From positions 1 through 19,182 of the forward strand of contig JAEXLC010000255.1 in NCBI GenBank assembly GCA_023445495.1: a stretch of DNA of 19,182 bases. The letters run 5' to 3'. Below the pieces are notes generated by a model. It did no database searches and was not told where the DNA came from. It saw only the letters and a list, made by a program, of their open reading frames with translations. Below, in pieces: positions 1 through 7,589 of the stretch; the first letter of the stretch is position 1, and every line of letters starts with the position of its first letter. Both the position numbers and the translations under genes were made by a program. Source of the DNA: Pseudomonadota bacterium (GTDB lineage: Bacteria; Pseudomonadota; Alphaproteobacteria; Sphingomonadales; Sphingomonadaceae).

Positions 1-30
1 GGGTTGCAGGCGTATCGTTCGGGGCTCTGG

Positions 31-50
31 GCTCCTGCTTTCGCAGGAGC
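31..50. repeat. Short perfect palindrome upstream of the symporter gene
   Basis: An 8-base stem (GCTCCTGC / GCAGGAGC) closes a TTTC loop, ending 23 bases before the symporter start codon. There is no T-run after it, so it does not look like an intrinsic terminator on the plus strand. It resembles the small intergenic palindromes seen in the gaps at 1321-1400, 6262-6394 and 19152-19176, and may be a fragment of a dispersed element or a 5' UTR stem. The preceding gene lies outside the window. Confidence 0.5.
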
Positions 51-73
51 ACGGTGGTGGGGGGAACTACATT

Positions 74-1315
74 ATGAACATCTGGTTCGGCACGGCGCTG
101 TGGAAGCGTGTCCTCGCCGCCCTGGTCCTCGGCGTGGTCTTCGCGCTGCTGTTGCCGCAGGGGGCGCCCTATCTCCAGTTTATCGGCGACTTGTTCGTGC
201 GGGCGATCCGGATGCTGGTCGCGCCGATCGTGCTGGTCACCATCGCCTCGGGCATCACTTCGCTCGCCGATCCGAAGCGGCTGGGGAGCCTGGGCGGGCG
301 GACCGTGGGTATGTTCGCGCTGACCACGTTCATCGCCGTATCGGTCGGCATGCTGGTCGCCGCGATCGTCCAGCCGGGCGTGGGCGCGCCGCTGGGTACG
401 GCCGAGGCGCATGTGCTGGGCAAGCCGGTCACGCCCTATGAGCAGCTGATCAACATCATCCCCACCAACATCTTCGACGCGCTGGCCAAGGGCGACATGC
501 TCGCGCTGATCTTCACCTCGATCCTCATCGGCTGCGGCACGGTGGTGGCGGGCGAGGCGGGCAAGCCCTTCGCCAATCTGCTGCAATCGACGTCGGCAGT
601 CCTGTTGCGGGTCGTCGGGCTGGTGATGGAAGCGACGCCCTTCGGCGTGTTCGCGCTGATCGCCAATGCGGTGGCGGCGAACGGCGCGGCGGTGTTCGTC
701 CATGTCGGCTGGCTGGCGCTGGCGGTGGTGCTCGGCTCGTTGATCCAGATGCTGGTGGTGCACAGCCTGTTGCTGCGCTTCGTGGCCAAGCTGCCGCTGC
801 TGCCCTTCTTCCGCGGTATCGTCGATGCGCTGGCGGTGGCCTTCTCCACGGCTTCCAGCGGCGCGACGCTGCCGGTGGCGATGCGCGTCTCCGAGCAGAA
901 TCTCGGCATCGGCCGCCCGGTCTTCTCGACCGTGCTGCCGCTCGGCGCGAGCATCGGCAAGGACGGCACGGCGATGTATGTCGGCCTGCTGAGCATGTTC
1001 GCGCTCCAGGCGTTCGGCGTGCACCTGACCCCGACCGTCTATGCCACCGTGCTGCTGACCGGCGCGCTGGCGGCGTTCGGCACCGCGCCGGTGCCCTCGG
1101 CCTCGCTGTTCATGCTGGCGGCGGTGCTGAGCGCAGTGGGCGTCTCGCCCGAGCAGACCGCCCTGGTGGTCGGCTTCGTGCTGCCGTTCGACCGGCTGCT
1201 CGACATGACGCGGACCGTGCCCAGCGCTTCGGCGAACCTGACCGTGGCGACGCTGGTCGCGCGTTGGGAAGGGGAGCTGGACGAGGACGTCTATCGGGCG
1301 GCTGACGCCGCCTAG
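74..1315 (+). CDS. Dicarboxylate/amino acid:cation symporter (DAACS family), divergent
   Basis: Predicted 413-residue inner-membrane secondary transporter of the GltP/DctA/GltPh fold; known members take up glutamate, aspartate or C4-dicarboxylates with Na+ or H+. Visible landmarks are the hydrophobic N-terminal helices, the HP1 region FSTASSGATLP, TM7 PLGASIGKDGT (residues about 288-299), the HP2 tip PVPSAS, and TM8 DMTRT (D377, R380). D377 and R380 match the substrate-binding Asp and Arg of GltPh. Several other signature positions are changed: NMDGT reads GKDGT with K296, GVPGAG reads PVPSAS, and the Asn and Asp of RTxxNVxGD read S384 and N388. These residues help bind substrate and Na+ in GltPh, so coupling may differ (inference). 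The start gives a full-length protein and follows a G-rich stretch that could serve as a weak ribosome site. The gene converges on the amidohydrolase. Confidence 0.9.
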   Translation: MNIWFGTALWKRVLAALVLGVVFALLLPQGAPYLQFIGDLFVRAIRMLVAPIVLVTIASGITSLADPKRLGSLGGRTVGMFALTTFIAVSVGMLVAAIVQPGVGAPLGTAEAHVLGKPVTPYEQLINIIPTNIFDALAKGDMLALIFTSILIGCGTVVAGEAGKPFANLLQSTSAVLLRVVGLVMEATPFGVFALIANAVAANGAAVFVHVGWLALAVVLGSLIQMLVVHSLLLRFVAKLPLLPFFRGIVDALAVAFSTASSGATLPVAMRVSEQNLGIGRPVFSTVLPLGASIGKDGTAMYVGLLSMFALQAFGVHLTPTVYATVLLTGALAAFGTAPVPSASLFMLAAVLSAVGVSPEQTALVVGFVLPFDRLLDMTRTVPSASANLTVATLVARWEGELDEDVYRAADAA

Positions 1316-1320
1316 TTTCC

Positions 1321-1400
1321 GTCATCCCGGCCTCGAGCCGGGATCCCACTTCTTCTTCGTCGCGATAGGCAGCGGGACCCCGGCGCAAGGCCGGGGTGAC
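1321..1400. repeat. Inverted pair of 27-base palindromic repeats in a convergent gap
   Basis: Two hairpins lie head to head between the convergent symporter and amidohydrolase genes. The first has stem ATCCCGGC/GCCGGGAT (1324-1331/1337-1344). The second has stem ACCCCGGC/GCCGGGGT (1377-1384/1390-1397). Unit 1 (1321-1347) and the reverse complement of unit 2 (1374-1400) both start GTCA-CCCGGCC and end TCCC, differing mainly in the loop. This is the layout of paired REP-type elements. It could also act as a bidirectional transcription stop, although neither side has a T-run. Confidence 0.65.
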
Positions 1401-1407
1401 GAGGGAG

Positions 1408-2679
1408 TTAGTCGGCCAGACTTACTTCACGCCCGGCCACCCAGACTCGCTTGACCGCGTACAGATCCCGGAACGTCACGTCCGGCGCGCCGCCGACCAG
1501 CACCAGGTCCGCGCGGGCGCCCTTGCGGATCACGCCTTCATCCTTGCGGCCCATGATCTCGGCGCTGACCTTGGTGCCGGCCTCGATCACCTCGGCCGGC
1601 GTGAAGCCCAGCCCGGTGAGGATGCGCATCTCGCGCAGCGCGCCGAAGCCGGGATAGACGCCCTCGATACCGGTATCGGTGCCGACGCCGATGCGGATCC
1701 GCGCGACCTGCAGCCGGCGGATATTCTCGCGCATGATCTCCCAGCGCTTGCTGTCATAGGGCGCGATCGCCTCGCCCTTGGCCAGCCGCGCCGTCTCGCG
1801 GGCCTGCTGCTCGGGGGTGAGCAGCGCCAGTTCCTCGGGCGCCAGCACCCGCGCCTCGAGCGGCTCATAGGTCGCCAGCGTGGCGACATAGGCCATGTGG
1901 TGCTTCTTCATCAGGCCGATCAGCTCGTTGTCGACCAGCGCATCGCCGACGCCGTGCGCCAGCGAGTCGACGCCGGCGCGCGCCGCGATCTTGGCGCCTT
2001 CGAGCGTGACGGTGTGCGTCATCACCTTGATGCCCGCCTTGTGCGCATCGGCGACGATCGCGGCCAGGGTCGGCTCGTCGATGCTCGGCTTGTCGGGGCG
2101 GGCGGGATCGCCATAGCGCCAGCCATCGGCGAACACCTTCACCATGTCCGGCTTGTAGGGCAGCGCTTTGGCCATCGCCGCATGCGCCTCTTCCGGACTG
2201 GTGACCTGGAGGGTGATCGCATTGGTGAACTGGCTCTCGGTGCCGTGGCCGTCGGGCACGCCCAGCCGCACCGCCAGGGTCAGGCGCGGGGTATCGGCCC
2301 GGAGTGCGCGGATGCCGGCCATCATCTCGCCCGAGACCGAGAATTCGTTGATGCTGGTCACGCCGGCGCGGAGATAGGGCACGTAGAAACGGTGGAGCGC
2401 GGTGGCGTCGGCGAACGCCTCGCGCCGCGTGTGGATGTGGAGGTCGTGCAGCCCTGGGATCAGCGTCATGCCCGACGCGTCGATCACCTCGGTGCCTTCG
2501 GGCACGCGCAGCTTCCTGCCCACCCGCACGATCCGGTCGCCCTCGATCAGCACGTCGCTGAGCTTGGCCTTGCCGCCGGTGCCGTCGAACACCCGCGCGC
2601 CGTGGATCAGCGTCGCGCGCTCCTGTGCCTGCGCCGTGCCTGCTCCGGCCAGTGCCGCCGCTGCCATGATAACCCTCAT
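1408..2679 (-). CDS. Exported metal-dependent amidohydrolase (imidazolonepropionase-like, probable dipeptidase type)
   Basis: 423-residue amidohydrolase-superfamily enzyme with an N-terminal signal peptide (AGAGTAQAQ, cleavage near residue 19), so probably periplasmic. Metal-site residues can be read in order: H81-I-H83 after the LIPGLHDL strand, K181 in MVKVFADG (the position that is carboxylated in binuclear members), H222 in MTHTV, H242 in SLAHG and D335 in GVGTDTG. Related alphaproteobacterial enzymes include Xaa-Pro and Xaa-Arg/Lys carboxypeptidase-type dipeptidases, so peptide hydrolysis is more likely here than imidazolone chemistry; the substrate cannot be read from sequence. Its ATG overlaps the S9 peptidase stop (ATGA, 2676-2679), which indicates co-transcription and translational coupling. 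The start is fixed by this overlap and by the signal peptide. Confidence 0.88.
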   Translation of the reverse strand: MRVIMAAAALAGAGTAQAQERATLIHGARVFDGTGGKAKLSDVLIEGDRIVRVGRKLRVPEGTEVIDASGMTLIPGLHDLHIHTRREAFADATALHRFYVPYLRAGVTSINEFSVSGEMMAGIRALRADTPRLTLAVRLGVPDGHGTESQFTNAITLQVTSPEEAHAAMAKALPYKPDMVKVFADGWRYGDPARPDKPSIDEPTLAAIVADAHKAGIKVMTHTVTLEGAKIAARAGVDSLAHGVGDALVDNELIGLMKKHHMAYVATLATYEPLEARVLAPEELALLTPEQQARETARLAKGEAIAPYDSKRWEIMRENIRRLQVARIRIGVGTDTGIEGVYPGFGALREMRILTGLGFTPAEVIEAGTKVSAEIMGRKDEGVIRKGARADLVLVGGAPDVTFRDLYAVKRVWVAGREVSLAD

Positions 2680-4685
2680 TTCAGATGCGCGTCGAAGAAG
2701 GAGATGGTGCGGCCATAGGCGGCAAGCCAGTCGGCGGTGCGGAAGAATTCGTGGCGCTCATTGGGGAAGACGAGCTCCTCATGCGGGATGCCGCGTGCCG
2801 CCAGCTCGCGGGCGAGCAGCAGCGACTGGGCGAAATCGACATTGCGGTCATCGTCGCCGTGGACGAGCAGCACCGGCGAGCGCCAGGACGCGATCGCGCC
2901 CATCGGCGAGCTTTCCCACTGCTTCTGGCGCATGGCGGCCTGCGCGTCGGGCGACACGCTGTTGTCGACATTGCGCAGCAGCGAGTGGACGCCGTGGAAG
3001 TCGGCGCCTGCCTTGAACAGGTCGCTGTTGCGGGCAAGGGCGAGCGCGGTCAGGTATCCACCCCAGCTGCCGCCCCAGATGCCGATCTTGTCGGGCTCGA
3101 CATCCTTCTGCGCCGCCAGCCAGCGCCCGCCGGCGAGCACGTCGCGATATTCGGTGGCGCCGTCACGGGCGATGCCGGCAGCGTCGCGGAACGCCTGGCC
3201 ATAGCCGGTGCCGCTGCGATAATTGACCGACAGCACGGTATAGCCCTTCGCCGCCAGCACCTGGTTCATCACATAGGCGTTCGAATAATATTGGGCGTGG
3301 TGGAAGCCGAGCACCATCTGGCGGCGGGGTCCGCCATGGACGAAAATCAGCGCGGGATGCTTGCCCTTGCCCTGGCCGCGGAAGAGCTGGGCATGGACGG
3401 TCACGCCGTCCTCGGCCGTGTAGGTCACCGCTTCGGGGGTGATCGCGCCCTTCAGTTCGGCGACTCCGCCTAGCGGCGCCAGCCCCTTGGCCAGCACCGG
3501 ATGCGCGGTGTGGCTGGCATCGGCGGCGATGCCGGCAAGCTGGCCGCCGCCGAACAGCGGCAGGCTCTCGCTGCCTTTGCCCTGAGTCACCCGCTTCGCC
3601 GTGCCGCCGCTGGCCGGCACCTGCCAGAAATGGCGGCGATCGGCTTCGTCGGCATTGGCGGCGAAGGTGACGACATCGTCGGCGCCGAGGATAAAGGTCT
3701 CCACCTCGAACTTGCCGGGAGTCAGCTCCTTCGGCTCGCCGCCCTTGGTGGCGTCGATCGCATAGACATGGAGGAAGCCGGTGCGCTCCCAGGGGAAGAG
3801 CAGCTGGCCGGCCTTGCTCCAGTAGAGATTGTGCTGGCGGGTGCCGTAATAGCGGCCGCCCATGCCCTTTGGCGCGCTCCAGACCGTATGCGCCTTGCCG
3901 GTAGCGGCATCGGCGACGCGGATCGACCAATAGGGGCCGCCGTCGCCGGCCGCGCCAGCGGGGGGATCGAGATACTGGATATAGGCGACTTGGGCACCGT
4001 CGGGCGACAGCGCCGGCTCGGCCGAATAGCCGAGCGCCGGGTCCATATAGGTTAGCTTGCCGGCATCGACGTCGAGCAGCGCGACGAAGCCGTGGCCGTC
4101 GCGATTGTCGACGAACAGCAGCTTCCTGCCATCGGGTGTCCATTTCAGGTCGCTGACCCCGCCGCCGACCGCGCCGATCCGCGCCGCCTTGCCACCGGCC
4201 CAGACCCAGATCTCGCCGCGCCTGGTGAAGGCGATGCGCTGCCCGTCGGGCGAGAAGCTGGGCATATGGCCTTCGCCGATCGCGACCGGGGCCTGGCCGC
4301 CCTCGGCGAGCAAGAGCTGCTGGTTCGGCGTGAAGGGCAGCGAGGCGGTGTTGGGAATCTTGCCGTCGGGAAACTCGTCATCGCCGCCACGCACGAACGC
4401 GATGCGCCTGCCGTCCGGGCTGAGCGCCACGTCGTAGAGCATCATGCCGTCATCCTCGGCATAGCCGGTCACCTGCCGCGCCTTCTGCCCGGCATCGGCG
4501 ACCCAGAGGTTGCGCGCGCCGGCCCGGTTCTCGACCCAGGCGAAGCGCGGCACGTCGCGCGCGCCGGCCATCTGGCTGGCGGTGGGCAGCGCGAGCGCGG
4601 CGGCGAGGTCGTTGGTCTGGGCAAGCGCGGGGCTTGCGAGCAGCGTCGCGCAGGACAAAGTGAGGGCGATCCGGATCATCTTCAT
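2676..4685 (-). CDS. S9-family serine peptidase (prolyl oligopeptidase / dipeptidyl-peptidase type), exported
   Basis: 669-residue protein. The reading frame stays open upstream to 4838, but the ATG at 4685 is chosen because it begins a clean signal peptide (KMIRIALTLSCATLLASPALAQ, cleavage near residue 22); the ATG at 4679 is nearly equivalent. The N-terminal half is a beta-propeller with at least four PD40-like motifs (SPDGRRIAFVR, SPDGQRIAFTR, TPDGRKLLFVD, SPDGAQVAYIQ). The C-terminal alpha/beta-hydrolase domain carries the nucleophile in GGSWGG (S540), Asp in HGDDDRN (D613) and His in NERHEFF (H645), with the spacing usual for clan SC S9 enzymes. It likely releases short peptides from periplasmic oligopeptides, which the overlapping downstream amidohydrolase may process. 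It is divergent from dacB. No strong Shine-Dalgarno is seen. Confidence 0.9.
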   Translation of the reverse strand: MKMIRIALTLSCATLLASPALAQTNDLAAALALPTASQMAGARDVPRFAWVENRAGARNLWVADAGQKARQVTGYAEDDGMMLYDVALSPDGRRIAFVRGGDDEFPDGKIPNTASLPFTPNQQLLLAEGGQAPVAIGEGHMPSFSPDGQRIAFTRRGEIWVWAGGKAARIGAVGGGVSDLKWTPDGRKLLFVDNRDGHGFVALLDVDAGKLTYMDPALGYSAEPALSPDGAQVAYIQYLDPPAGAAGDGGPYWSIRVADAATGKAHTVWSAPKGMGGRYYGTRQHNLYWSKAGQLLFPWERTGFLHVYAIDATKGGEPKELTPGKFEVETFILGADDVVTFAANADEADRRHFWQVPASGGTAKRVTQGKGSESLPLFGGGQLAGIAADASHTAHPVLAKGLAPLGGVAELKGAITPEAVTYTAEDGVTVHAQLFRGQGKGKHPALIFVHGGPRRQMVLGFHHAQYYSNAYVMNQVLAAKGYTVLSVNYRSGTGYGQAFRDAAGIARDGATEYRDVLAGGRWLAAQKDVEPDKIGIWGGSWGGYLTALALARNSDLFKAGADFHGVHSLLRNVDNSVSPDAQAAMRQKQWESSPMGAIASWRSPVLLVHGDDDRNVDFAQSLLLARELAARGIPHEELVFPNERHEFFRTADWLAAYGRTISFFDAHLK

Positions 4686-4807
4686 TACGCGAACGTGCCG
4701 GTGCCATGTTGCCGGTACAATGCTGGCATGCGGTGCGGTTATGCCGGGGCCATGCCTCTGAATGATCGCGGGTTTGCACGCCGCACGGGCGCGGTTACGC
4801 TTGCGGC
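4686..4807. promoter_or_regulatory. Divergent promoter region between the S9 peptidase and dacB
   Basis: This 122-base gap separates two genes reading away from each other, so it must hold both 5' ends unless transcription starts inside a gene. On the plus strand, TACAAT at 4716-4721 resembles a -10 box, but no convincing -35 lies at the right distance. No strong promoter can be named for the minus strand, and no clear operator symmetry is visible. Confidence 0.35.
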
Positions 4808-6259
4808 ATGAAGCAACTCGCCCCCGGCCATATCGCACTGGCCATCGCCCTGACGCTCGCCACCCCCGCGCTCGCCCAGCAGACGCTGGAGCAGCGTGTC
4901 GCCGCCAAGCTGGCCGAGGCGCCGCAGGGCACCCGCTTCGGGCTGGTGGTGGTGGATGACAGCGGCAAGGAGATCATCGCGATCAACCCGGATGGCCGCT
5001 TCATCCCCGCGTCGAATACCAAGGTCTATACGACAGCGGCTGCCTTCGCGAACCTGGCCGACATCAACGCGCCCGATGCGATAGCCGGTACCGCGGTGCG
5101 GTTGCAGGGCCAGGATGTCGTGCTGGAAGGGCGGGGCGACGCGCGGCTGTCGAGCGCCGACGATTGCACCGTCGATTGCCTCGCCACGCTGGCCGATGCG
5201 ATCGCGGCGAATACGAAGCATGTCCGCAACATCATCGGCGACGACACGCTCTTCCCGGACCAGCGCTGGAGTCCCGGCATGAGCTGGAACAACATCCCGA
5301 GCTCGTCGGGCACCGGCATCTCGGCGCTGACGCTCGACGATAACGAGCTGAAGCTCACCGTCTCGCCGGCAAAGGCGGGGGAGGCGGCAAAGGTCGAGCT
5401 CTGGCCTTATTTCACGATCGACAACCAGGCGAAGACGGTGCCGGGCGACAAGACCGAGCTGGGCTGGGACCGTGATCCCAACAGCAAGCTGCTCCACATC
5501 ACCGGCACGATCGGCGCGGACGCCAAGCCGCGCGTGTGGAAGCTCGGCATCGACGATCCGGCTGAGTACGCGGCCTGGCGCCTCAAGGTGCTGCTCGAGG
5601 CACGCGGGGTGAAGGTGAAGGGAGTGATTCAGGCGCTGCATCGGCGACTGACCCCGCAGGATGATCGTGCGAACCGCACCTTCCCGCCGGTGGAGGTCAC
5701 GGTGCCCGGCATCCCCGCGCTCGCGCGGCTGACCCCGGCGCCGTTCGCCGAGGACCTCAAGCATATCAACAAGGTCAGCCAGAACCTCCATGCCGAGCTG
5801 ACCTTGCGTCGGGTCGGCCTGCTCGACGGCGGCAGCGGTTCGATCGTGGACGGGGTCGCGAAGGTCGAGAAGATGCTGGTCGCCGCCGGCCTGCCGCGCA
5901 CCGCCTGGGACTTTTCCGACGGCTCGGGCATGTCGAGCTACAACCGGGTGAGCCCGCGCGGTTCGGTGTTGCTGCTGCGCTGGGTGGCGGCCCAGCCCTG
6001 GGGCGCGCAGTTCCGCGACACGCTGCCGATCGCGGGCGTCGACGGCACGCTGTCCCGCCGCTTCAAGGGCACGCCGCTGGAAGGCAGGCTGGTCGCCAAG
6101 ACCGGCACGCTCAACCAGACCAACGCGCTGGCCGGCTATTTCACCGGGGCGAGCGGGAAGAACTACACCTTCGCCTTCTACGCCAATGACGTGCCGCAGG
6201 ATGCCAGCGGGACGAAGTATATGGATGACGCGCTGAACCTGGTGGCTGCGGGGAATTAA
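4808..6259 (+). CDS. dacB: D-alanyl-D-alanine carboxypeptidase/endopeptidase, PBP4 type (peptidase S13)
   Basis: 483-residue periplasmic penicillin-binding protein, close to the length of E. coli PBP4. A signal peptide ends ATPALAQ (about residue 24). All three active-site motifs are present: S69-N-T-K72 (SxxK) in FIPASNTKVYTT, S377-Y-N379 (SxN) in DGSGMSSYN, and K431-T-G in VAKTGTLNQTNALAGYF. The stretch between SxxK and SxN is long, as in S13 enzymes with inserted domains. Family members trim the terminal D-Ala from stem peptides and cut D-Ala-mDAP crosslinks, releasing muropeptides. That function fits the muropeptide-permease operon that converges on it from the right. No strong Shine-Dalgarno precedes the ATG. 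Confidence 0.93.
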   Translation: MKQLAPGHIALAIALTLATPALAQQTLEQRVAAKLAEAPQGTRFGLVVVDDSGKEIIAINPDGRFIPASNTKVYTTAAAFANLADINAPDAIAGTAVRLQGQDVVLEGRGDARLSSADDCTVDCLATLADAIAANTKHVRNIIGDDTLFPDQRWSPGMSWNNIPSSSGTGISALTLDDNELKLTVSPAKAGEAAKVELWPYFTIDNQAKTVPGDKTELGWDRDPNSKLLHITGTIGADAKPRVWKLGIDDPAEYAAWRLKVLLEARGVKVKGVIQALHRRLTPQDDRANRTFPPVEVTVPGIPALARLTPAPFAEDLKHINKVSQNLHAELTLRRVGLLDGGSGSIVDGVAKVEKMLVAAGLPRTAWDFSDGSGMSSYNRVSPRGSVLLLRWVAAQPWGAQFRDTLPIAGVDGTLSRRFKGTPLEGRLVAKTGTLNQTNALAGYFTGASGKNYTFAFYANDVPQDASGTKYMDDALNLVAAGN

Positions 6260-6261
6260 AT

Positions 6262-6394
6262 TCCCTCTCCCCATCGGGGAGAGGGAGGGAGCCGACGAAG
6301 TCGGCGGAAGGGAGAGGGGCAATTGCGGCCACTCCTCACGCCCCTCTCCCGACCTCGCTGCGCTCGGTCACCCTCTCCCCGGAGGGGAGAGGGG
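6262..6394. repeat. Mosaic of inverted composite repeats between dacB and the dipeptidase gene
   Basis: The gap between two convergent genes is almost filled by palindromes. Unit 1 (6262-6319) has an 11-base stem TCCCTCTCCCC/GGGGAGAGGGA with loop ATC, then GCCGAC-GAA-GTCGGC (6291-6305), then GGGAGAGGGG. Unit 2 (6341-6394) is the same design on the other strand: CCCCTCTCCC, an imperfect palindrome GACC...GGTC (6351-6369), then stem CCCTCTCCCC/GGGGAGAGGG with loop GGA (6371-6393). The two units can also pair with each other (6310-6319 with 6341-6350). This fits a dispersed REP/BIME-like element that may also stop transcription from both sides. Confidence 0.7.
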
Positions 6395-6401
6395 TGTTTG
6401 G

Positions 6402-7589
6402 TCACTTGTTCTTCGCCGCCCAGTCCTCCGCGGCCTTCAGCACGCGCAGGACATTGCCGCTCCAGATCTTCTCGATGTCCGTGTCCGAGAAGCCTTCCTT
6501 CTTCAGCCGCGCGGTAATCTTCGGCAGCGCGGTGATGTCCTCCATCCCGCGCACGCCGCCGCCGCCGTCCCAGTCTGCACCGATGCCGACATGGTCAACG
6601 CCCATCACCGCGATGCAGTGGAGCAGGCTCTTCATGAACAGCTCGAAATCGGCGCCCTGATAGGGGTTGGTCGCGTCGGCCTTAGCCTTGTCGGCGATCA
6701 GCTGCTTCTGCTGGGCATTCGACAGCGCGTGCCAGTCGTCCTGGCGGTCCGAGATCTTGTTGCGGGCGTCGTCATGATCGCCCTCGACCAGATAGACGCT
6801 GTTGACCTGCAGCACGCCACCCGCCTTGGCGAGCTTGCGCATGCGATCGTCGTCGAGGTTGCGCGGGTGATTGTAGATCGCCTTGGGCCCCGAGTGCGAG
6901 GCGATGATCGGGGTCTTGGACAGCGCCATCGCCTGGTCGAACACATCGTCCGACGAATGGCTGACGTCGATCACCATGCCCAGCCGGTTCATCTCGGCTA
7001 CCCATTGCTTGCCCAAGGGGCTGAGGCCGTTCCACTGCTTGACCTTGTCGGTGGCGCTGTCGCCGAACTGGTTGTTGCGGAAGTGGATCGGGCCGGCCAT
7101 GCGCACGCCCTGGTCATGATACCACTTCAGCAGGGTGAGGTCGGTGCCGAGCGGATAGCTGTTCTCGATCGACTGGAAGACCACGCGCTTGCCGGCCTTG
7201 GCGATACGATAGGCGTCCTCGGGCGTGGTCGCGAATTCCATCTTGTCGCTGTTCGCCGCCACCACGCGCTGGATCCACATCTCGCGGGTGAGCGCGGCGT
7301 CGCGCGCCTTGGCATAGCCTTCGGGGGTGAGCGGGCCCTGGCCGGTATAGATCACGAAGAAGCCGCCATCGAGGCCGCCCTGCTCCATGCGCGGCAGGTC
7401 GATCTGGCTCTTGTCGAAGTCGCGGTCGTGCCACTCGTCGAACTTCCAGCCGGGGTGCTCGAACAGCTCGGGCGTGTCGAGATGGGTGTCGAGCACCAGC
7501 ATTTGCTGATGCGCCAGCCGGTCGGCCGGGCTGGGGGTATCGCTATCGGGCCCGGACAGGGCGATGGCGAGAGCGAGGAGCGAGATCAT
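6402..7589 (-). CDS. Zinc dipeptidase, peptidase family M19 (renal/membrane dipeptidase type)
   Basis: 395-residue enzyme. The frame is open further upstream, but the ATG at 7589 overlaps the preceding gene's stop as ATGA and begins a short hydrophobic, signal-like N-terminus (MISLLALAIALSG) that lacks basic residues. The M19 site residues are visible: H36-x-D38 in DTHLDT, E142 in QSIENS, H211 in DVSHSSDD, H232 in ASHSGPKAIYNHPRN, and D339 in GIGADWDG. A WSGNVLRVL motif near the C-terminus is also typical. Bacterial M19 enzymes, including characterised Caulobacter ones, tend to prefer dipeptides with a D-residue at the C-terminal side. That would suit L-Ala-D-Glu or similar wall-derived dipeptides (inference). 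It is the last gene of the ampG operon. Confidence 0.9.
   Translation of the reverse strand: MISLLALAIALSGPDSDTPSPADRLAHQQMLVLDTHLDTPELFEHPGWKFDEWHDRDFDKSQIDLPRMEQGGLDGGFFVIYTGQGPLTPEGYAKARDAALTREMWIQRVVAANSDKMEFATTPEDAYRIAKAGKRVVFQSIENSYPLGTDLTLLKWYHDQGVRMAGPIHFRNNQFGDSATDKVKQWNGLSPLGKQWVAEMNRLGMVIDVSHSSDDVFDQAMALSKTPIIASHSGPKAIYNHPRNLDDDRMRKLAKAGGVLQVNSVYLVEGDHDDARNKISDRQDDWHALSNAQQKQLIADKAKADATNPYQGADFELFMKSLLHCIAVMGVDHVGIGADWDGGGGVRGMEDITALPKITARLKKEGFSDTDIEKIWSGNVLRVLKAAEDWAAKNK

Noticed and set aside
2676..4685. Lasso-peptide isopeptidase locus
   Set aside because: An S9 peptidase and TonB receptors are present, but they are not adjacent, and I see no lasso precursor or maturation genes in the window.
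4686..4838. N-terminal extension of the S9 peptidase
   Set aside because: It would bury the signal peptide behind 51 arginine-rich residues and overlap the divergent dacB start.
4739..6322. A 527-codon frame antisense to dacB, and similar frames at 1396-2718, 6591-8051 and 16682-17902
   Set aside because: All lie opposite genes with complete catalytic motifs and have the skewed composition of shadow frames.
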